Origin: JBGPGW01 sp041484095 | GTDB taxonomy: Bacteria; Pseudomonadota; Alphaproteobacteria; CADEGL01 | Direction of reading: 5' to 3' | Length of the DNA stretch: 45,204 nt | Assembly (NCBI GenBank): GCA_041484095.1 | Contig: JBGPGW010000001.1 | Span: forward strand, 1 to 45,204 | Part shown: positions 42,561 to 45,204 of the stretch, in pieces | Position numbering within the stretch: position 1 is the stretch's first letter | Layout of the letters: each line of letters begins with the position of its first letter | Notes under the pieces: generated by a model | Database searches by the model: none | Seen by the model: only the letters and a program-made list of their open reading frames with translations | Told to the model about the DNA's origin: nothing | Translations under genes and position numbers: made by a program

Positions 42561-43465
42561 CGGAAGGGCCGGTCGGCGCACGGCCAGTCGTGAAGGACCC
42601 GCCTCACGCCGTTCCGCTCTGGGCCGCGACCTCTGTCCTCCTGGCCGGGTTCCTGTGGAGCCTCCAGGGACTGACCATCCGCCTGCTCGATGAGGCGACG
42701 GGCGATCAGATCATCTTCTGGCGCAATCTCGCGCAGTGCCTGACCCTCATCGCCGCCGTCGCCATTCGAAACCACGGGCGCGTGCTGCCCGCGATCAGGA
42801 CCGCGGGCAAGACCGCCCTCCTCGGCGGCACGTTTCAGACGATATCGAGCGTGACGGTCGTGTTCGCCTTCACCCTCACGACGGTCGCGAGCGTGAATTT
42901 CATCCTGAGCACCTCGCCCTTCATCGCGGGCTTCCTTGCATGGGTGTTCTTGCGCGAGCGCCTCGATATCCGGACCATCGCCGCCATGGCCGCGGGCGCG
43001 GTGGGCGTTGCCGTAATGATGCTGGACGATCTCGGCGGCGGGCATCTTCTTGGAAACGCGCTCGTCTTCATCGGCACGATTTGCTTCGCGGCTCTTACCG
43101 TCGTCCTTCGAACCAAGCGCCATGTCGACATGCTGCCGACGACGTTCTGGGGCTCGAGTTTCGGCATCGTGGCGGGCTTCGCCATCGCGGGCGGCGCCAT
43201 CGCGATGCCCGCCCACGATGTCGCCCTGTGCCTGTTCATGGGGAGCGTGCAGATCGGGCTCGGACAGATCCTCTTCATCATCGCCTCACGCCATGTGCCG
43301 GCCGGCCTGCTCGCGTTTCTCTCGCTCTCCGAGATCGTCCTCGGCCCGATATGGGCGTGGCTGGGGGTCAACGAGGTGCCGAGCCTGATGACGCTGCTCG
43401 GCGGCTCAATCGTGATCGGCGCGCTCGTCTGGCAGGCCGTCTCGGCGCAGCGCAGCCGGCGCTAA
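42557..43465 (+). CDS. EamA-family (DMT) transporter
   Basis: 302 residues with about ten membrane segments in two EamA halves (LLAGFLWSLQGLTIRLLDEATGDQIIFWRNL; FILSTSPFIAGFLAWVFLRERLDIRTIAAM; then LLAFLSLSEIVLGPIWAWLGVNEVPS). Starts with GTG at 42557, overlapping the stop of the molybdenum hydroxylase (GTGA). The coupling suggests it carries a substrate or product of the two enzymes upstream (inference). Confidence 0.88.
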   Translation: MTEGPVGARPVVKDPPHAVPLWAATSVLLAGFLWSLQGLTIRLLDEATGDQIIFWRNLAQCLTLIAAVAIRNHGRVLPAIRTAGKTALLGGTFQTISSVTVVFAFTLTTVASVNFILSTSPFIAGFLAWVFLRERLDIRTIAAMAAGAVGVAVMMLDDLGGGHLLGNALVFIGTICFAALTVVLRTKRHVDMLPTTFWGSSFGIVAGFAIAGGAIAMPAHDVALCLFMGSVQIGLGQILFIIASRHVPAGLLAFLSLSEIVLGPIWAWLGVNEVPSLMTLLGGSIVIGALVWQAVSAQRSRR

Positions 43466-43477
43466 GCGGTGCTGTGA

Positions 43478-45118
43478 CTAGCGCCACACCTTGTCGACGC
43501 GGTCGTAGCTGTCGGCGCGCAAATCCGCGACGCCGTCGGTCAGCTTCTTCTTCTCGACGCGGTCGGAGGCGGTGTAGCTGAACGAATCGCGATAGGCGAT
43601 GTAGCGCGGGATCTTGAACCGCGCGAGTCCGGCCTCGCAATGGGCGAGGATCCGCTCCGGCGGCACGTCGGACCGGCCGATGCCGTCCTGGAGCTGGATA
43701 TAGGCCTTCACTTCCTCGCCGCGCACGGGATCGGGGACGGGGACGACCGCCGCTTCCTTGATCTCGGACATGGTGCGCAGAACGGCCTCGACCTCCCGGC
43801 TCGCGATGTTCTCGCCGCTTCGCCGGACCATGTCTTTGATGCGCCCGACGATGGTGTGATAGCCCTCCATATCGACGCGAAAGAGATCGCCCGTCCGAAA
43901 CCAATCGCCGCGGAACGATTCGGCGTTCGCTTCGGGCTTGTTGTAGTAACCCAGCATCTGACCGGGCCCGCGCGTCCACAATTCGCCCACCTCGCCCGGC
44001 GGCACGGGCAGGCCATCCTCGCCCATGATCGCGACCTCGCGCCCGGGTGCCGGGATGCCGCATGAGCCGGAGCCGACCATGTGCGTGTCTTCCGGCGGCA
44101 GATAGATGCAACCGCCATTCTCCGTCATGCCGTAGAACTCGCGCGCCGTGACGTTGAACCGCCGTTCGAGATCGGCGTGATTCTCCTTGGTGAAGCCGAA
44201 GATGAAGGCGTTCTTGAGCTTCGTCTTGCCGTCGTCCGGATGGGGCGGCTGCTTGTAGACGGGCTCGAAGATGAGACAGAGCTCGATCTCGTATTTGCGC
44301 ACCCATTCCATGAACTTGGCGTTGCTCGGCCCGGAACAGAAATACACGGCCCCGCCTTGAAAGAAGGCGAGCGGCAGGAGGAACATCGGGTCCATGTAGA
44401 AGAAGAACTGCGCGACGAGAATCCGCTTGAAGCGCTGACGCGTGACGAAGGCGGCGACGCGGGCCATGTGCAGCCAAAACCGCTGCGGGATCATGCAGCC
44501 CTTCGGGAACCCGGTCGTGCCGGAGGTGTATTGGATGTTGACGAGATCATCCAAGCCGACCGGCCAGGACGGCCGAAAACCGGGAGAGGCGGCAGCGACG
44601 AGATCGGGCCAGTGATTCCCAAAGCCCGGGCAGGGCTTGCCCGCCGTGACGATGCGGCCGTCGGTAAGGCCGGCGGGCCTGCGCCCGACATTCTGGAGCA
44701 ACGGCACATAGTCCGAGTGAATGACGAGCGCGTCGGCCTCGGCGTCGTTGATCGCGTATTCGAGCTCGCGCGCGGTATAGCGGACGTTCACCGGCACCAT
44801 GATCGCGCCGAGGCGCGCGAGCGCCAGCCAGGTGACGGGATAGGCCGGCATGTTCGGCAACATCACGACGACATGCGCGCCCTTGCCGATGCCGAGACGC
44901 GCGAGGGCGGCGGCGCAACGGTCCACCTGGTCCTTGAGCGCGCGGTAGGAGAGCGTCTCTCCGATCTCGAAGAACACCAGCGCCGGCGCATCACCGTGAC
45001 GGGCAGCGGCCTCGTCGACGAGCGCCCCGATATTCTCAGGCAACGGCTCCGCCATGAAGGCCCGGTTCTGCTTCATCAGGGCGCGGTGGCGGGAACGGAC
45101 GGTTTCGATGTCGGTCAT
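43478..45118 (-). CDS. Acyl-CoA synthetase (AMP-forming)
   Basis: 546 residues, ANL superfamily. ATP-binding motif YTSGTTGFPKGCM, FYGMTENGG (adenine/Tyr loop), TGDLFRVDMEGYHTIVGRIKDMVRRSGENIASREVE with the hinge and conserved Asp/Arg, and a C-terminal KKKLT block with the catalytic Lys region. Closest in feel to CaiC-like crotonobetaine/carnitine-CoA or cyclohexanecarboxylate-CoA ligases; the acid is unknown. ATG at 45116-45118 starts MTDIETVRSRHRALM; the 23 upstream residues look non-coding. Convergent with the DMT transporter. Confidence 0.9.
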   Translation of the reverse strand: MTDIETVRSRHRALMKQNRAFMAEPLPENIGALVDEAAARHGDAPALVFFEIGETLSYRALKDQVDRCAAALARLGIGKGAHVVVMLPNMPAYPVTWLALARLGAIMVPVNVRYTARELEYAINDAEADALVIHSDYVPLLQNVGRRPAGLTDGRIVTAGKPCPGFGNHWPDLVAAASPGFRPSWPVGLDDLVNIQYTSGTTGFPKGCMIPQRFWLHMARVAAFVTRQRFKRILVAQFFFYMDPMFLLPLAFFQGGAVYFCSGPSNAKFMEWVRKYEIELCLIFEPVYKQPPHPDDGKTKLKNAFIFGFTKENHADLERRFNVTAREFYGMTENGGCIYLPPEDTHMVGSGSCGIPAPGREVAIMGEDGLPVPPGEVGELWTRGPGQMLGYYNKPEANAESFRGDWFRTGDLFRVDMEGYHTIVGRIKDMVRRSGENIASREVEAVLRTMSEIKEAAVVPVPDPVRGEEVKAYIQLQDGIGRSDVPPERILAHCEAGLARFKIPRYIAYRDSFSYTASDRVEKKKLTDGVADLRADSYDRVDKVWR

Positions 45119-45204
45119 TGCCTGATCGCTGGGCAGGAGAGAGCGGGGGATGATCGCGGCCCTGGGACTTCCGATCAAGGGCCGCATGGCAATCGATTTC
45201 CAGG

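Overview
The window is about 45 kb of GC-rich DNA (roughly two thirds G+C by eye) from an alphaproteobacterium. The evidence is gene order (ffh-rpsP-rimM-trmD-rplS-leuC-leuD-leuB), an adrenodoxin-reductase-like ferredoxin reductase, a double-domain dCTP deaminase, a DUF2336 protein behind two CtrA-like boxes, and a CGNR-type regulator. Order or genus cannot be fixed from the sequence; a Rhodospirillales-like or related lineage is a guess. Nearly everything is chromosomal housekeeping, with one accessory patch.

Layout. 1-1321: sdhC-sdhD-sdhA (minus, sdhA cut by the window edge). 1322-2743: a 1.4 kb region with no convincing gene. It holds an AT-rich cluster of DnaA boxes and GANTC sites (1547-1648), about 0.9 kb rich in perfect hairpins ending in a strong intrinsic terminator (candidate structured RNA, about 1670-2585), and a 17-bp perfect tandem repeat. 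2744-6343: CitE-like lyase, pdxY, a LysE-type exporter and asd. 6472-10213: accessory patch between asd and leuB, with a methyltransferase, an exported unknown protein whose stop codon touches the edge of a decayed IS5-family element, and a lower-GC pair of unknown membrane proteins. 10700-17699: leuCDB joined to the rplS-trmD-rimM-rpsP-ffh translation/SRP cluster. 17855-20652: two tandem exported pentapeptide-repeat paralogues, then a hydrolase/CGNR-regulator operon with three copies of an 11-bp operator-like motif in front. 20873-22039: dCTP deaminase.

At about 22.1 kb the dominant coding strand flips from minus to plus, and the intergenic region there has several CACA-type DnaA-box-like words. 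22333-28007: dapA-like, dapF, mtaB, ftsY, a DMT transporter and yciB (plus). 27989-28830: Nudix hydrolase and a small unknown protein (minus). 28973-30382: amidase broken by one in-frame TAA. 30611-31795: DUF2336 protein. 31826-34484: pgk (minus) divergent from a ferredoxin-NADP reductase. 34680-37578: korA-korB (2-oxoglutarate:ferredoxin oxidoreductase). 37866-43465: probable operon of a dimethylglycine/sarcosine-dehydrogenase-like protein, an orphan molybdenum hydroxylase large subunit with the form II AYRGAGR motif, and a DMT transporter. 43478-45118: acyl-CoA synthetase (minus).

Functional links: sdh and kor act around the TCA cycle, with the nearby FprA-like reductase a plausible ferredoxin partner for KorAB. 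asd, the dapA-like gene and dapF belong to lysine/diaminopimelate synthesis; leuCDB to leucine synthesis. ffh and ftsY are both halves of the SRP targeting GTPase pair. The strongest candidates for something undescribed are the structured-RNA region (1670-2585), the hydrolase/CGNR operator array, the tandem CtrA-like boxes before DUF2336, and the unknown two-gene membrane unit in the accessory patch.
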